Shown one piece after another: positions 62,801 through 64,000 of a stretch of 64,000 nt of DNA. The position numbers and the translations under genes are program-made. Numbering within the stretch: the stretch's first letter is position 1; every line of letters begins with the position of its first letter. Origin of the DNA: Nipponacmea schrenckii (taxonomy: Eukaryota > Mollusca > Gastropoda > Lottiidae); NCBI GenBank assembly GCA_030562195.1, contig JAUJPP010000001.1, positions 10,842,472 through 10,906,471 of the forward strand. The letters run 5' to 3'. The notes under the pieces are model-generated. The model ran no database searches, had not been told where the DNA came from, and worked only from the letters and a program-made list of their open reading frames with translations.

Positions 62801-63795
62801 CAAGTATTCAAAGGTATTTTCCAACAAAGATATGAACTCACTTTTGCACAATATTACTGTTCATTATAATATATAAGATAGATTGTTCGATTGATTTGAT
62901 TTAGAAAGTAAAGAATGAACTTTGAGAAATAAACTTGAGAACTGTGTGCAAGCCTAGTCACAATCCCTAAAGATAATTATAAATTACCAGACAATAGATG
63001 TTCCATAATGTTTCTTTTGTTAAAAATTTGTGAAAATCAACACCATTATCAAGGAAACTCTGCACAAAATCTGTTCTATCTTGGACAAGAGCTGTGACCA
63101 TGGCATCATACAAGGATGAAGGCTGCAAAATAATACATGACTGGTCAGCCTTTTATTGAAAGTAAATTGCCTGTTAACTAGATTGTTCATGCTCTTGCTA
63201 GCTTTTAACCATCCTTTGTCATTTTACATTGGTATGTTTAATACTTATTAACCTATGAATATAAATCTCCTTGAGGTTTGGGGTTCCATTAAATTGTTTG
63301 ATGATCTCGGAATGATTCCTGGAGGTTGTTTCAGTCAAATTAAAACCTTGTAGCTCTTTTTACAAATTGCGGTTTTACATCTGTATCAAAACCTGTAGAA
63401 TGTTTTACGACTGGATTTGTCACATTGACCATGGTCCACTTTCTTACTTCTCGGTTTAACAAATTCAAGCATAACCTTCTAGTCATATTGTAACTCTTAC
63501 ATCTTAACCAAATAACTGCAAAAATAACTAACTGTTCAGTGCAGATGTTGAAATGAAGAAAATGCAACAGTATGCAGACAATTATATCCAAAAATCAAAA
63601 GACTAATGACACAACTTTTCATGCTTTTGTTCAATTTAAACTTTAAATTTTAAAGCATAATGTTTTTGCCATAAAAAAAACGACTTACTTTCCATTTCTG
63701 TCGATTATCAGTGGTAAAGATTTCATGTCGAGCAATATCACACCTATTCCAGGCTAGGGCTAAGGCAAGTTGTGAATGGGCGTCCGATTTATTTG
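54213..63795 (-). CDS. TRPM-family cation channel, last 17 exons (904 aa), 5' end outside window
   Basis: Exons: 63689-63795, 62988-63122, 62694-62756, 62140-62266, 61697-61813, 61209-61340, 60809-60908, 60196-60421, 59531-59890, 59172-59315, 58697-58948, 58079-58253, 57660-57813, 57169-57356, 56753-56885, 55031-55150, 54213-54393 (TAA). Phases agree at every junction; all introns are GT-AG. In order: the end of the TRPM homology region (LALAWNRCDIA, FIWAILFNRRSMAHLFWKLG), a pre-S1 segment, S1 ending TMVIEELRQ, S2-S4 (NRFDLAMYMLFLVSVVLRY, SFFISKNMGPKVIMIEKM), S5 (SFGIAYQANLYPN), pore helix LPYWQMYGEL, S6 NILLVNLLIAMFS, TRP box VWRFYRLSL, and a Met/Lys-rich C-terminal coiled coil. The pore (YGEL) is nearer the TRPM1/3/6/7 type than the FGQ type. 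No C-terminal kinase: the protein stops right after the coiled coil. Plasma-membrane cation channel inferred. Confidence 0.93.
55151..56575. repeat. Minisatellite, 40 bp period, about 35 units, in a TRPM intron
   Basis: Units of the form CAATTCATCTATAATTGATT + CAATTCTAGAAAATATATAA run without break between TRPM exons 56753-56885 and 55031-55150. On the gene strand each unit reads TATATTTTCTAG|AATTGAATC, i.e. a 3' splice site plus the first ~25 bases of the neighbouring exon. Variants: TCAATACTTG replaces TCAATTCTAG in some units (AG lost), a few single-base changes and two short deletions near 56280. Confidence 0.9.
59762..59815 (-). repeat. Coding (GAT)n tract: poly-Asp/Glu in the TRPM pre-S1 segment
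   Basis: CAT/ATC trinucleotides on the + strand encode about eight Asp then four Glu on the gene strand, in the cytoplasmic segment between the conserved pre-S1 helix (FPVLLPFIKF) and S1. Slippage-prone DNA. Confidence 0.85.
61427..61460. repeat. Possible solo end of the TTAA MITE family
   Basis: TTAAAGGGAAGGTGTGCACT followed by AGCATC lies in a TRPM intron and lines up with the left end of copy C (TTAAAGGGATACTGTGTCTT AGCATG). No matching right end was found nearby. Confidence 0.3.
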
Positions 63796-64000
63796 CTGAA
63801 ATACAAATTATATCTTGTGAAGATAACACCAATATGAAATACCGTACTATTAAACTGTAAATTACATCAAGAAATTATCATAATTAATTTAATTTAGGAA
63901 ATTTAAAATACTTAAATTAAGGGGATTTTCATTTTTTCAAAAAATTTTGGTCCCATTCCTCAAACAATCAATTTTCTCATAAGCACAGCATGTCTCAAGG
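63796..64000. other. TRPM intron, nothing else recognised
   Basis: AT-rich intron sequence upstream of the first TRPM exon in view; no further exon with good splice sites before the window edge. Confidence 0.5.

Overview
The window is animal nuclear DNA: AT-rich, intron-rich genes with GT-AG introns, long gene-poor stretches, and transposon debris. The best guess is a mollusc, perhaps a limpet-like gastropod. The LINE 3' end, the interspersed repeat family with the 'caccctagg..aaccctattga' motif, and the gene types (TMEM181, TRPM channel, divergent paired-like homeobox) all fit a lophotrochozoan. The species cannot be proven from the sequence. All exon models below were built by eye from splice signals, reading phase and recognisable protein sequence.

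Layout. 1-4.5 kb: gene-poor, with one possible exon, a degenerate minisatellite and a TTAA-flanked MITE-like element. 4.6-13.8 kb (+): a complete TMEM181 gene, 14 coding exons, 535 aa, with a second possible first exon. 13.8-15.5 kb: another MITE of the same family and a dispersed repeat. 15.5-38.7 kb: a rearranged tandem array of one paired-like (PRD-class) homeobox gene on the minus strand. It contains one apparently intact copy (34.4-35.5 kb, 291 aa), three decayed copies, two orphan first exons, intergenic spacers made of diverged ~330 bp sub-repeats, a 2 kb segment present twice, and a 500-N assembly gap that probably hides another copy. A decayed Ty3/gypsy-like retroelement (20.2-25.8 kb) sits inside homeobox copy 2. 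Its pol is interrupted by a non-autonomous DNA element, and it carries an extra zinc-finger ORF after integrase. A LINE reverse-transcriptase fragment lies at 32.6-32.96 kb.

38.7-48.2 kb: gene-poor, with weak coding remnants and a LINE 3' fragment. 48.25-49.12 kb (+): an intact, intronless protein-kinase-like gene with a non-canonical catalytic loop. 50-54 kb: AT-rich intergenic DNA, a third MITE and a second dispersed-repeat copy. 54.2-63.8 kb (-): the last 17 coding exons (904 aa) of a TRPM-family cation channel whose N-terminus lies beyond the window. One of its introns is filled by a ~1.4 kb, 40-bp-period minisatellite that has amplified the exon's own 3' splice site.

The single-copy genes (TMEM181, kinase, TRPM) show no obvious functional link. 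The unusual biology is in the homeobox array with its retroelement, the splice-site minisatellite in TRPM, and the altered kinase.
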